Shown here piece by piece: positions 41,932 to 51,900 of a stretch of DNA of 64,000 nt. The position numbers and the translations under genes are program-made. Source of the DNA: Levilactobacillus hammesii DSM 16381 (GTDB taxonomy: Bacteria > Bacillota > Bacilli > Lactobacillales > Lactobacillaceae); the NCBI RefSeq assembly GCF_001434395.1, contig NZ_AZFS01000006.1:89026-153025 (forward strand), given 5' to 3'. Position 1 is the stretch's first letter, and each line of letters opens with the position of its first letter. The notes below the pieces were generated by a model. The model had not been told where the DNA came from, did not search any database, and worked only from the letters and a program-made list of their open reading frames with translations.

Positions 41932-42540
41932 ATGAAAATCAAAGATGCCCAAAAGCATGATCGCCTCTTACAAGCGGCAATTCACGTCCTAGCGACTGCG
42001 GGGTTGGCCGGATTTTCCACAACCAAAGTGGCTAAGCAGGCGGGAATTCCTCAGTCAAATCTTTATATTTACTTCAAGAACAAGCAGGACTTGTTATCGG
42101 CGGTATTCCAATTTGTGATTCATGAAGAGAGTGTGGCGGTGACTGATGCGCTGGATGAAACGACAGCGATTGTTGACCAACTGGTAGCTAGTATTCATAC
42201 TATTTATCGTTATGCGTTGTCTCAGCCGGAATATGTTACGGTCGTTCAAACGTTGTTGGATGACGGCCAAATGAAGCGGAGCTTGCAGTTGAAGGCAGGG
42301 GATCAAGCGAATCAAAGGGTTCAGCAGCTGTTACGTGATGGTGTCGACCAACGGGTACTGCGGCCAATTAATCTCAACCTGCATCGATATTTTCTGACAC
42401 GGCCCGTCTTTAACTTTGCTGCGGGTGTCCAGTCTGGGGTCTATCAGAATGGCGAGCAAGGACTGGCAACAGTGACGACCATGATTATGGCGGCGGTGTT
42501 ATTGCCAACCGTTTATCAGTCATGGCTAGGCGGAAATTAA
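41932..42540 (+). CDS. TetR-family regulator divergent from the NmrA-like gene
   Basis: 202-residue regulator. The N-terminal helix-turn-helix domain is seen in AAIHVLATAGLAGFSTTKVA and AGIPQSNLYIYFKNKQDLL; the C-terminal domain is unassigned but contains the dimer-type helices. A weak GAAGGGAT site precedes ATG 41932. It likely represses itself and the NmrA-like reductase through the 17-bp repeat, responding to an electrophile or similar compound (inferred). A terminator follows. Confidence 0.9.
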   Translation: MKIKDAQKHDRLLQAAIHVLATAGLAGFSTTKVAKQAGIPQSNLYIYFKNKQDLLSAVFQFVIHEESVAVTDALDETTAIVDQLVASIHTIYRYALSQPEYVTVVQTLLDDGQMKRSLQLKAGDQANQRVQQLLRDGVDQRVLRPINLNLHRYFLTRPVFNFAAGVQSGVYQNGEQGLATVTTMIMAAVLLPTVYQSWLGGN

Positions 42541-42586
42541 AAGACCGCTGACGGCACACATGAGGTGTCATCAGCGGTCTTATTTT
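42540..42586. terminator. Terminator between convergent TetR and purine permease genes
   Basis: AAGACCGCTGA pairs with TCAGCGGTCTT, inner CAC/GTG; T-rich on the right, A-rich on the left. Confidence 0.85.
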
Positions 42587-42588
42587 AG

Positions 42589-43899
42589 TTAATCGGCGTT
42601 TAAGATCCAAAGGAAGAGGATGAAGACAACGGCAAGGCCGTACATCATGGGACCAACTTCCTTACCGCGCTTGGCGGCGATCATGGTTAGTGGATAGGTG
42701 ATGAAACCAAGAGCAATCCCATCTGAGATACTGTAAGTCAGCGGCATTCCCAAGACAATCAAGAAGGCCGGTGCAGCGACTTCAAACTTTTCCCAGTGGA
42801 TGTTCTTGAGGGATTGGGCCATGAGAACCCCCACAATAATCAATGCAGGCGCGGTGACTTGGTTTGTGACCACGGCCAGCAGTGGGGAGAAGAAGGCCCC
42901 TAGGATGAAGAGAATGGCGGTTACGATGGCGGTGAAACCGGAGCGGCCACCCACGGCAATTCCGGCGGAGGATTCAACGAAGGCGCCCATTGGGGAAGTT
43001 CCCAGTAAAGAACCGGCAACCATCGTCGTTGAATCGGCCATCAAGGCCTTCCCAATCCGGGGAATCTTGTTATTTTTAACGAGCCCGGCTTGTTCAGCTA
43101 AACCAACCAAGGTTCCGGTGGTGTCAAAGAAGGTAACTAACAGGAAGGTCAGCACGACCACGACCAATTGCAGGGAGTTGATGCTTCCAACGTGGGTTAA
43201 CCCCACCATAAAGGTCGAACTGATGCTGGGAATCCCAGCAACGATGTGTGCGGGCATGGGAATTAATCCAGTAATCAATCCCAAAACGGAGTTGGCGACC
43301 ATCCCAATGAAGATGGCACCAGGAACTTTAGCACTCATTAAGACCAAAGTTACCAACAGCCCGAAGATGGTTAACCACGTGCTCCCCACCTGTAGGGAAC
43401 CCAAGGTCACGACCGTCGACTTGTCGGCGGCGACTAAGCCACCTTGGCTCAGGCCGATAAAGGCAATGAACAAACCAATTCCGGCACTAATGGCCATTTT
43501 CAGGTCACGCGGAATGGCATCAACGACCTTTTCGCGTAGCTTGAAGGCCGTTAGAATCATGAATAGAATCGAAGCAACGAACACGCCGGCTAGGGCCGTT
43601 TGCCAGGGAACTTTCATCCCAATGACCACGGAGTAAGCGAAGAAGGCGTTGATTCCCAGACTCGCAGAAATGGCGATCGGGTAGTTGGCTAGAATCCCCA
43701 TAAGGGCACACCCGAAGGCGGAAGCAAAGGCCGTGGCGGTGAAGACCGCCCCCTGACTAATGCCGGAAGCTCCTAAGACCTGGGGGTTCACGAACAGAAT
43801 GTAAGCCATGGACACGAAGGTCGTGATTCCGGCTAAAATTTCTGTCTTGTAATTGGTACCTAATTCCTCAAACTGAAAAAACTTGGCAATTCTCTGCAT
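42589..43899 (-). CDS. Purine base permease, AzgA/PbuG (NCS2) family
   Basis: 436-residue proton symporter with about 13 membrane segments, predicted to import adenine, guanine or hypoxanthine. The N-terminus EELGTNYKTEILAGITTFVS and the motif PIAISASLGINAFFAYSVV are typical of the AzgA/PbuG branch; DTTGTLVGLAEQAGL and VESSAGIAVGGRSG are further family signatures. GGGAG precedes ATG 43899. Inverted PurBox-like half-sites upstream suggest PurR control. No purine riboswitch was found. Confidence 0.92.
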   Translation of the reverse strand: MQRIAKFFQFEELGTNYKTEILAGITTFVSMAYILFVNPQVLGASGISQGAVFTATAFASAFGCALMGILANYPIAISASLGINAFFAYSVVIGMKVPWQTALAGVFVASILFMILTAFKLREKVVDAIPRDLKMAISAGIGLFIAFIGLSQGGLVAADKSTVVTLGSLQVGSTWLTIFGLLVTLVLMSAKVPGAIFIGMVANSVLGLITGLIPMPAHIVAGIPSISSTFMVGLTHVGSINSLQLVVVVLTFLLVTFFDTTGTLVGLAEQAGLVKNNKIPRIGKALMADSTTMVAGSLLGTSPMGAFVESSAGIAVGGRSGFTAIVTAILFILGAFFSPLLAVVTNQVTAPALIIVGVLMAQSLKNIHWEKFEVAAPAFLIVLGMPLTYSISDGIALGFITYPLTMIAAKRGKEVGPMMYGLAVVFILFLWILNAD

Positions 43900-43926
43900 C
43901 TTATGCGCTCCCTTAAAACATAGTAG

Positions 43927-43957
43927 AATACGAACGTTTTTATGTATCGTTCGTATT
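43927..43957 (-). promoter_or_regulatory. Inverted PurBox-like sites before the purine permease
   Basis: AATACGAACG (43927-43936) and CGTTCGTATT (43948-43957) are perfect 10-bp inverted repeats with CGAAC cores, 11 bases apart, 28 bases upstream of the permease start. The core fits PurR PurBoxes; an additional GTTCG core lies at about 44043. PurR repression of purine uptake is the likely meaning. Confidence 0.68.
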
Positions 43958-44051
43958 TTTCTCTCAAATCACTACTAAAAGAGCTTAACATTAATTTCAA
44001 ATGAATGCAATCACGAATTAGAAAATAATTTATAAAAATAAAGTTCGTAAA

Positions 44052-44083
44052 TAAAAGAAGCCCCACGCTAGGCAGGACTTCTT
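44052..44083 (-). terminator. Terminator of the aldo-keto reductase gene
   Basis: AAGAAGCC 44055-44062 pairs with GGACTTCTT near 44075-44083; A-rich left side becomes the minus-strand U-tract. Confidence 0.72.
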
Positions 44084-44104
44084 AGAACTCATTTTTAATG
44101 CGGG

Positions 44105-45088
44105 TTATTCAGGATCGGCTAGGGATTTACCATTAGCGTCCACTTTAAACTCAGCAAAGGCGGTATCGATGGCCTGATATTCGGCGTCACTGAGCGTCAC
44201 GTCAAGTGCTTGGGCGTTAGCCTCGACCTGACTGGCGCGTTTGGCACCGGGGATGACGACACTGATAAGGGGATTTTGCATATACCAGGCTAAGATGGTC
44301 TGGGCAACCGTGGCCTGATGAGCGGCCGCAATGGGGGTCACCTGAGCAATGGCCTTTAGGGCCCGACCGTAGCGCGGTTCTTGAAAGTCGCTGATCTGGC
44401 TGCGAATGTCGTCGGCAGGGAAGGTCACATCGCGATCGTACTTGCCCGTTAACAGGCCGGAAGCCAGTGGAAAATACGGCACAAAGCTGATTTGATGATC
44501 CTTTAAGTACGGCATCAGATCGGCTTCGTGGTCGCGGTGAAGCAGGCTAAACTCATCTTCTACGACGTCGACGTAACCGTCTGCGTTGGCTTCTTTGACC
44601 TGATCCAGACTGAAGTTGGAGACACCAATGGCCCGAATCTTTCCTTGTTCACGCAGCCGTTGAAGTGCACCAACGGCTTCCGCCTTAGGGGTTCGTTTAT
44701 CGGGGAAGTGAATGTAGTAAATATCAAGATAGTCCGTGTTTAGGCGTTTTAGGCTCGCGTCGACCTGTTGCGTCAGGAAGGCAGGATCGTTATTAATGAC
44801 CTGCTCGCCGGTGGAGAAGTCTTGCGCGCCCTTGGTTGCCAGCACAAAGCTATGGCGATCAAAGTCATGCATGGCTTGGCCCACCAATTCTTCAGAATGA
44901 CCCAAACCGTAAACGAAGGCGGTGTCTAGCAGCCGAATGCCTTGGTTTAAGCCAGCCTTGACCAGATTTATGCCGTCCGCGTCCTTGAGATTAGGAAAGA
45001 GGTTATACCCCCCAACCGCGTTCGTTCCCAGGCCAAGTGGGGTGGCTTGAACATCAGTCTTACCAATCGTTACCATATCGTGTGTCAT
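44105..45088 (-). CDS. Aldo/keto reductase
   Basis: 327-residue TIM-barrel NADPH oxidoreductase reducing aldehydes or ketones. Family signs: LLDTAFVYGLGHSEELVGQA (Asp and Tyr of the catalytic tetrad), ATKGAQ for the Lys, YIHFPDKRTP with the His, and IGVSNFSLDQV. It resembles the YccK/IolS-like subgroup; substrate unknown. Two adjacent ATGs (45091, 45088) follow AGGAGG; 45088 has better spacing. TATAAT on the minus strand lies near 45143-45138. Single gene. Confidence 0.92.
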   Translation of the reverse strand: MTHDMVTIGKTDVQATPLGLGTNAVGGYNLFPNLKDADGINLVKAGLNQGIRLLDTAFVYGLGHSEELVGQAMHDFDRHSFVLATKGAQDFSTGEQVINNDPAFLTQQVDASLKRLNTDYLDIYYIHFPDKRTPKAEAVGALQRLREQGKIRAIGVSNFSLDQVKEANADGYVDVVEDEFSLLHRDHEADLMPYLKDHQISFVPYFPLASGLLTGKYDRDVTFPADDIRSQISDFQEPRYGRALKAIAQVTPIAAAHQATVAQTILAWYMQNPLISVVIPGAKRASQVEANAQALDVTLSDAEYQAIDTAFAEFKVDANGKSLADPE

Positions 45089-45249
45089 CATTTACCTCCT
45101 AAAGTTAGGTACTGAAATCGGATACAATCTTAGCTTCATTATACCTAATTTTATAGGAAGCGGAATCATTTCAGTCTTAAATTTTTGACGTAAATTACCA
45201 GTGAGCGGGTCCTTTCTGGTACACTGGGAGGCGAAGGAAAAGGAGCGAA

Positions 45250-45858
45250 ATGAACATGACAACTTACTTAATTATCGGTGCCAATGCGGTGGGCCAGAGC
45301 GTGGCACGGCAACTCGTTGCTCAGAATATGGGAACGGTACGGCTCCTCCATGATAAAGCTGAGACCTTACCAGCCGATCTGGCGGATTCAGTCACCGAGT
45401 TCACGGGTGATCTCACGCAAGAGACAACCTATCAAGAGGTGTTGCAGGATCAGCCAACTGTCTTTTCAGCGCTCACGGGGATGGATGTTGACCTCGCCTT
45501 TGAAGCGCTCTTTGATGCGCAATATCACCAGCAGTTGCCATTGACGCGTTTCGTCATGTTGAGTACGGCTGGCGTGGATAACGAAGTGACGGGCGACTTA
45601 GACTTTACGGGCATTGTGGACGTCAAAGAGTATCTCAATCAGCAACGATATGCGGCAAAATTGGTGGATGAGGCCGAGTTCCCTTATACCATCTTGCGTC
45701 CCGTTACGCTGACGACCGCCCCAGCAACGGCACCCCAGATCATTGCTGAGGGGGCAGCTGTGCCAGCTGGGCATGTTTCACGTGAAACAGTTGCGACGGT
45801 GGCAACGTCCATTCTGATTAAGGGTGGCTATGACTATCAATCGTTAGCGATTTGCTAA
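45250..45858 (+). CDS. NAD(P)-binding SDR-like protein
   Basis: 202-residue protein with an N-terminal Rossmann loop (TYLIIGANAVGQSVARQL), a middle strand FVMLSTAGVDNE and the SDR-type FPYTILRPVTLT. It belongs with YwnB/NmrA-like atypical SDRs; no substrate can be named. GGAG supports ATG 45250. The codons for VSRET near the 3' end form the perfect parS palindrome at 45774-45789, so this gene doubles as a chromosome-segregation site. Confidence 0.82.
   Translation: MNMTTYLIIGANAVGQSVARQLVAQNMGTVRLLHDKAETLPADLADSVTEFTGDLTQETTYQEVLQDQPTVFSALTGMDVDLAFEALFDAQYHQQLPLTRFVMLSTAGVDNEVTGDLDFTGIVDVKEYLNQQRYAAKLVDEAEFPYTILRPVTLTTAPATAPQIIAEGAAVPAGHVSRETVATVATSILIKGGYDYQSLAIC
45774..45789. promoter_or_regulatory. 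parS site, perfect palindrome, inside a coding region
   Basis: TGTTTCACGTGAAACA is an exact 16-bp palindrome and matches the parS consensus at every conserved position. It lies near the 3' end of the SDR-like gene and should be a strong ParB binding site. Confidence 0.9.
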
Positions 45859-45936
45859 ATCTTTCGCAAAGTTTGGTGTTTCACCCTAAATTAATGTCTG
45901 TTTCGGACAATAGTTTGTTAAAATAGGGGCAGTGGG

Positions 45937-46311
45937 GTGAAGTCATTGGCATTAAATATAGACGATCAGCAATTACAGGCGATTCGGGAACGGATGAGCG
46001 AAGCCAATCAACGGGCCCATTTTGTTATTTTTCAATCCGTTGAAAGACAGACGGGTAAGATGCTGCGGTTGATTACGGATATTGATAGCTTTCGGGCAAT
46101 TCAAGAACAACATGCCATGGATTCTGATATGGTGATCATCCAAGACATCGTGCCTATTTCTGATGCGTTGGCACGTTGGGCCGTTGCCGAAAATATGGCG
46201 GCGCAACAGGCAAATGATGAGTCCGTATTAGCTGACCTGGAATACTATACCAACGAAGTTTTGAAGGAAAATAAGCAGGCCGTTAATCCCCCGGATGACG
46301 ACGAAGAGTAG
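45937..46311 (+). CDS. Hypothetical cytoplasmic protein
   Basis: Unrecognised protein of 124 residues, predicted alpha/beta with an acidic C-terminus ending NPPDDDEE and no membrane segment or known motif. The start is GTG 45937 with AGGGGC upstream; TTG 45946 with GTGGGGTG six bases upstream is an alternative. A TAAAAT-like -10 lies near 45919. A clear terminator follows, so it is an independent gene. Confidence 0.65.
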   Translation: MKSLALNIDDQQLQAIRERMSEANQRAHFVIFQSVERQTGKMLRLITDIDSFRAIQEQHAMDSDMVIIQDIVPISDALARWAVAENMAAQQANDESVLADLEYYTNEVLKENKQAVNPPDDDEE

Positions 46312-46343
46312 ATAACTTAACGTTCGCGTTAGGTTATTTTTTT
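46312..46343 (+). terminator. Terminator after the 45937 gene
   Basis: ATAACTTAACG 46312-46322 pairs with CGTTAGGTTAT 46327-46337 (one mismatch), then T7. Confidence 0.9.
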
Positions 46344-46440
46344 ATTGCTGAATTTGTAAGGCGTTTCGGGATAAATTTGGGAGAGTAACTGGTAGAATTA
46401 AGGTAGTTTTAGGGGAGCAATTTTTGAGGAGGGATGATTT

Positions 46441-47457
46441 ATGCAATCAGGAAGATGGCGTCAGGTTGGTTTAGTTGTCGCAGTATTGGCATTGGTCCTA
46501 GGAATGGGTGGGTTACCTGCCCAGGCTAAGACGACCAACAAGACGGTTACGTTCGGTCAATTGACCAACAAGAATACGCATCGGTTGGCGGCTATTCGCC
46601 AAGCCGCGCGCCAACAAATTTTGAAGCAGACGCACGCCAAGGGAAGTAAGGTGGCAGCGGTCTACAAGGTGAAGTTACCTAAACATATGACCAAGAAGGC
46701 AACGCTGACGCCCAAGGGGTTGCGCATGAATTTACTTAGCAACTCGTTTAAGGTTAAGCAGATCACCATTCCCTATACGCAATTGAAGGGCAAGGTTCTG
46801 AATCGTTACCTGCCTAAGGCTAATCGGACCAAGGCCGTGAAGACCAACAAAATGGTTGCGTTGACCTTTGATGATGGGCCGGATAAGACGTTGACCCCAC
46901 GCTTACTCAAGACGTTGAAGAAGTACAAGGTTCATGCCACCTTCTTTGAGACGGGGCAAAATGTGAGCCGTAATCCTAAGATTGCACGAGCCGTTCTAGC
47001 AGGGGGTAACGAGATTGGCAACCATTCTTGGAATCATCCTGACTTTAACAGCATTGGCACGGCCAAGACGGTCAGCCAAATTACCCGAACGAACCGTGCG
47101 ATCTATCAGGCTACGGGGATTTTGCCACAATACGTTCGGCCACCGTACGGTAATATTACGGCAGCGGAAGGTCGAGCCATTGAGCAACCGATCGTGCGTT
47201 GGTCAGTGGATTCACGCGACTGGGCTTATCTGAATAAGACGAAAGATATTAACGAAGTGATGAAGGATACCCGCGGTGGTGATATCATCCTGATGCACGA
47301 CATTCATTCGCAATCAGTTGCCGCAGCACCTACGATTATTAAGCGATTGAAGGCAAAGGGTTACAAACTAGTGACGGTTAGTCAACTCTTGAATCATCAG
47401 GCCTTACCAGGACTCCAGTACTTTGGCGCCCATGATTACCGAACGGCTGGTAAATAA
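46441..47457 (+). CDS. Secreted polysaccharide deacetylase (CE4 family)
   Basis: 338-residue exported enzyme that probably removes acetyl groups from peptidoglycan GlcNAc, giving lysozyme resistance (PgdA-type role inferred). The signal peptide ends near PAQA/K. The C-terminal NodB domain has LTFDDGP at 141-147 (base Asp144, metal Asp145), zinc His195 and His199 in HSWNHP, RPPYG, a DSRDW motif and LMHDIH with the catalytic His. The N-terminal 130 residues carry a basic domain seen in several lactobacillus enzymes. GGAGGG lies before ATG 46441. A terminator follows. Confidence 0.93.
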   Translation: MQSGRWRQVGLVVAVLALVLGMGGLPAQAKTTNKTVTFGQLTNKNTHRLAAIRQAARQQILKQTHAKGSKVAAVYKVKLPKHMTKKATLTPKGLRMNLLSNSFKVKQITIPYTQLKGKVLNRYLPKANRTKAVKTNKMVALTFDDGPDKTLTPRLLKTLKKYKVHATFFETGQNVSRNPKIARAVLAGGNEIGNHSWNHPDFNSIGTAKTVSQITRTNRAIYQATGILPQYVRPPYGNITAAEGRAIEQPIVRWSVDSRDWAYLNKTKDINEVMKDTRGGDIILMHDIHSQSVAAAPTIIKRLKAKGYKLVTVSQLLNHQALPGLQYFGAHDYRTAGK

Positions 47458-47462
47458 ACGAT

Positions 47463-47510
47463 AAAAAACGATTGATTCCACGAGTTATCGCAGAACCAAT
47501 CGTTTTCTTT
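47463..47510. terminator. Terminator between deacetylase and M20 peptidase
   Basis: AAACGATTG pairs with CAATCGTTT, with an inner TTC/GAA; A-run left and T-rich right, usable in both directions. Confidence 0.82.
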
Positions 47511-48678
47511 AGGCCAAAAATGCCTGGGCAAGTTGCTGATAGACGTGTTGTACGTGGATAAATTGATCGAGATCCACGAATTCATTGGTCGCATGTGCTT
47601 CGTTCCATTCGCCAGCCCCGTAGACAATGACAGGGAAGTCATTGCTGGACTTGGTGAATTCGGAAGCGTCCGTTGCACCGTGGATGACCTGTAACTGGGT
47701 CTCCCGGTCGAATTCCTTATCGGCAATCCGTTTGGTTAACTGCACCAACGGCGAATCTTGCTGGCTGATGATCGGCTTGAAACTGTAATCAACGTGCAGC
47801 GTCAGGTCTTCGTCCTTTTCCGTGTTGAGACGGTCCACGATTTCGTTTAAACGCTTGATGACAGCGGCGTTATCGAATTCGGGGATAGGCCGAATATTGC
47901 CTTGCAGTTCAGCCTTGGCGGGGATACTGTTTACCTGCTCACCACCGTTGAAGACCGTGACGCTATGTACCAGTGGTCCAAGTTCGGGACTCACAGGCGC
48001 GTCGTCAAAGGCCGTGGCTTCCGCCGTGATGTACTTGGCTAGGTTGGTGACGGCGTTGATTCCCTTTTCTGGCATTGAACTGTGCGCACCCAGTCCTTGA
48101 GAGTAGACGTGATAATTGAGCGAGCCATTGTGGGCGTAGACGATATTACCACCGGTGGGTTCACCGATCACCATGGCACTGAGGTCGTCTGCCAGTCCCT
48201 GTTCAGTTAACATCCGTGACCCCATCGCCCCGTTTTCTTCGCCAACGGTGCCGATAAAGCGAAGGCGTCCGTTTAACGTGCCCTGTTGGTCGGCCAGGTT
48301 GAGAAGGGTAATCACCATTCCGGCCAGGCCGCTCTTCATGTCGGCACTGCCGCGGCCATAAAGACGGTTGCCTTCGATGTGGGCGGCAAAGGGATCCCAC
48401 TGCCAGTCGGCGGTATCGCCGGTCGCCACGGTATCCAGGTGACCAGACAAAGAGAAGACTTTGTCGCTGGTAGGGTCACCAATTTCAGCGACCAGGTTAC
48501 TGCGCCCTTCGGCGTAAGGGATCTGTTTGGCGGTGATGCCGTGAGCGGTAAAGAGCTGTTGGATGTAGTCAGCTACGGCAGCTTCATTACCATTGACGGA
48601 ATTAATCTGAATCAAATGTTGAAGAATCTGAATTTTTTCACTATCTTCCATAATGGACATAACCCGCTTTCTCATCAT
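47509..48678 (-). CDS. M20 family metallopeptidase (ArgE/DapE-like)
   Basis: 389-residue zinc hydrolase of the ArgE/DapE/ACY1 group, cutting acylated amino acids or peptides. Metal ligands and catalytic residues are seen in FSLSGHLDTVA, GRGSADMKSG, TVGEENGAMGS (catalytic Glu) and VIGEPT, with a late HGATDASEF. Annotated as succinyl-diaminopimelate desuccinylase in many lactobacilli, but the substrate is unproved. The start is uncertain: ATG 48678 has no clear ribosome-binding site, and 48660 or 48651 (MEDSEKIQIL) are alternatives. Confidence 0.88.
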   Translation of the reverse strand: MMRKRVMSIMEDSEKIQILQHLIQINSVNGNEAAVADYIQQLFTAHGITAKQIPYAEGRSNLVAEIGDPTSDKVFSLSGHLDTVATGDTADWQWDPFAAHIEGNRLYGRGSADMKSGLAGMVITLLNLADQQGTLNGRLRFIGTVGEENGAMGSRMLTEQGLADDLSAMVIGEPTGGNIVYAHNGSLNYHVYSQGLGAHSSMPEKGINAVTNLAKYITAEATAFDDAPVSPELGPLVHSVTVFNGGEQVNSIPAKAELQGNIRPIPEFDNAAVIKRLNEIVDRLNTEKDEDLTLHVDYSFKPIISQQDSPLVQLTKRIADKEFDRETQLQVIHGATDASEFTKSSNDFPVIVYGAGEWNEAHATNEFVDLDQFIHVQHVYQQLAQAFLA

Positions 48679-48795
48679 TCTTTAATGTTATATCTAAGTG
48701 TAGCACGTGTGCTCTCGGTTGGCGACTAATCTGTGGGAAGCCCCGGGATACAACAAAATTTATGGCAAACATACGTTCGCTTTCGGCTGACTTTA

Positions 48796-48823
48796 TGCTA
48801 AAATATAATCAAGTGACGAGGAG
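48796..48823 (+). promoter_or_regulatory. Extended -10 promoter and ribosome-binding site ahead of rexB
   Basis: TGCTAAAAT (48796-48804) is an extended -10 element. GAGGAG follows at 48818-48823, ahead of a possible 20-codon leader frame (48832-48894). A second AT-rich TATAAT is at 48890-48895. Confidence 0.55.
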
Positions 48824-48831
48824 AAAATAAT

Positions 48832-48894
48832 TTGTTGCCGGAAGTTTTCAGATCAGAAAATTCGGACAAATTGTGTCGCTTTGCTAGTTTATAA
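48832..48894 (+). CDS. Possible 20-codon leader peptide upstream of rexB
   Basis: TTG at 48832 follows GAGGAG by eight bases; the frame encodes MLPEVFRSENSDKLCRFASL and stops at TAA 48892-48894. No family is known. It could be a regulatory upstream ORF for rexBA or a chance frame. Confidence 0.3.
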   Translation: MLPEVFRSENSDKLCRFASL

Positions 48895-48935
48895 TTGAGA
48901 AGTAACCAAGCGATTAATAATAAGGAGGTTGGCAG

Positions 48936-51900
48936 ATGAGTTTACAATTTATTCTGGGCAGCGCGGGACGCGATCATCGTACCCCCATGGTGACGGCGAT
49001 GGCCCACCAGCTGACGACGCAGCCTACAGATCAGTGCTACTACCTGGTTCCCAACCATATTAAGTTTGAGACCGAAGTGGATGTTCTTGCGGCTTTAAAG
49101 AAGCAGATTGCGCCAGATCAAGCCCTGTTTGCGCAGACCCAGGTTCAAGTCTTTTCGTTTACGCGGTTGGCGTGGTTCTTCATGAAAAATGAACCCGTCT
49201 ATCAGCTTCCACGGATCTCCACGGCCGGTCTAAACATGTTAATCTATCAAATTGTGCAGAGCCACGCCGATGAACTGACCGTTTTTCGGGGAGAAGTGGA
49301 TCGACCGGGGTTTGTCAGCCAATTGACCACTCAGCTGGCCGAGCTTAAGGTGGGACAGGTCACGGCGGCGGATCTGATGACGGCAATTTCGGAAATGACC
49401 ACGACCAATGCGGACCTACAAGCCAAACTGCATGATTTGATGATTATTTACGATGCTTTTGAGCAACAAATGATGGGGAAATACGTCGAAAATACGGATC
49501 TGTTAAATCAATTGGCGGATTTTTTAACGCGCAAAATAGACTTAAGTCACGCACACTTTTACTTAGAAGGCTTCTCTCAGCTGAGCGCCCAGGAACGCAA
49601 ACTCACGGCGGCCCTAATTGAACGGGCGGCTAGTGTAACGGTTGCGCTCAATTTGGACAAGGGCTATCCCCAGAGTGCGCCGGACGCAACCAACTTATTC
49701 TTTCAATCCGGGAAGCTCTATCATCAGTTATACAGTATTGCGCGGGCAGCCTCTGTGCCAGTTATCACCGATCAGCGGGCGCAGGAACCGCGTGTTGCGG
49801 CTGATTTGCTGGCGCTGGACGAGTTTTGGCAAGCTTCCAGTTCAATGACGCCCCAACCCCAAGCGGCCCAACAAGTGCCAACCCATATTCAGGTGGTTCA
49901 GGCCAGTAATCGCTATGTCGAAGTTTCTAGGGTGGCCACGCAGATTCGACAGCTGGTCGCGAGTGGGCAGTATCGCTACCAGGACTTTTTGGTGATGGCC
50001 CGCCACTTGGACCACTACCAAACGGTGATCGATCCGATTTTTAAGGCGCAGGAGATCCCTTACTTTGATGATGCGGATGTCCAGATGGCAGATCATCCCT
50101 TTGTTGAGCTGATTAACGCACTCTTTGATGTGAGTCGGCGGAATTTCCGCTATGCGGATGTGTTCCGCGTGCTGAAGTCAGAGCTGCTGTTACCACGAGA
50201 TGACGACGGGCAGCCGATGGCGCTCCCGGCATATCGACAAGCACTAGCGTTGACCGAAAACTTCGTCTTGAAGAACGGCTTTGAGAGTCAAAATTGGTGG
50301 ACACAAAAGGAAGACTGGGTTTACCTGCGATTTGCCGCCGAAGACGATGAAGTTCAGACGTCACGTAACGATCGGGTCAGCGCACAGATCAATTTGATCC
50401 GCCACTTCGTTAAGGATACCTTGCCTCCGTTCTTTGCACGGATGAAGGCCGCTAAGACTTATACGGATGCGGCAACGGTACTGTATCAATTCTTAGAAAA
50501 CGCAGGTGTGAGTGAACGCCTCATGGCTTGGCGGGATCAAGCCATTGCGGCCGGGGATCTCATGCGGGCGGGTCAACCGGAACAGACGTGGGCCACATTC
50601 TGTCAGATGTTGGACGAGTGTCACAGCATTCTGGGCCCCTTACCCTTTAAACAGCAGGATTTCCAAGCACTCTTGCAGTCGGGCTTTGCCGGCGCTAAGT
50701 TTAGTCAGATTCCCTCTACATTGGACCAAGTCACCATTACGGAAAGCGGAATCGTTCAGGCAAATAATCGCAAAGTGACCTTTTTAATGGGGGCGACCGC
50801 CGATGACATGCCAGATGATCAGATTCCAACCGGACTGTTGGCAGATAACGATCGGCGAGACTTGAGTGAACAGCTACAGGCAGTCGATGAGGATAGCTAT
50901 TTGCGGGATGATGCGGCGACCCAGCTGGCTGGGGAACCTTACCTGAATTACTTAGCCTTTTTGAGTGGCAGTGAACGTTTGATTTTCAGCTATCCGGCAA
51001 CGAGTGACGATGCTCGTAACGGCCTACAAATTTCGCCGTACGTGGAACGAATTCGGCAGTATTTTAAGCTCCCTGTGATTACGGCAGCGACGACGCCAAC
51101 GGCTGAAATGACGGCTATTTTACCATTCATCGGAACGCGGCGGAGTACATTGCGTCACTTGGTTCAGGCCGGTCATGATGGGCAGTTGCGCGGGGTTACC
51201 CTGTCGCAACCGTGGTCGTACATTTGGCGAACACTACGCCAAGATGGGAATTACGGTGAGTTGACCGCCAAGCTAATGGGAAGTTTGGCCTATAAGAACG
51301 TGCCAACGAAATTAACGAACGATACGGTCATTCAGCTCTATGGGCAGAAGATCAACACCTCGATTTCAAAATTAGAGGAGTACTATGCCAATCCGTATGC
51401 TTATTTCCTGAAATATGGCTTACGACTACAGGAACGAGACGTCTTCGACTTGTCGCCGGCCAGCACCGGTGAATTCTTCCACGCCACGATGGAGGGCTTG
51501 ATGAATCAGGTCAAGGACGAACACCTCGATTTGGCTGACTTCGATGACCAGCAGCTGCGTGAAATGACGGACGATGCGATTAAGAAGGTTTTAGACACGA
51601 CGGTCAATCCACAGTTTGCCATTTTGGAACGGTCCGCGCGGATGCGCTATATTCGTGCCCAACTGATCAAAACGATGCGTCAGATGGCTAAAACCATGCG
51701 GGAGCAGAGTAGTCGAACCAAGTTGCGGCCCAAACAAATGGAAGTTAAATTTGGCCTCGGAGATCCCAACGGGTTAGCCCCGTTGTCATTTGATCTGGGA
51801 AATCAGCACAAGGTGACGGTCCGTGGTCGGATCGATCGTCTGGATGCCTTACAGGTGGATGCGCAGGATGGGGCCAAGGGCAAAACCTATCTGGGAATCG

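Noticed and set aside
43900..44060. Purine riboswitch before the purine permease
   Set aside because: The conserved junction sequences of the purine aptamer were not found; PurBox-like repeats explain the region better.
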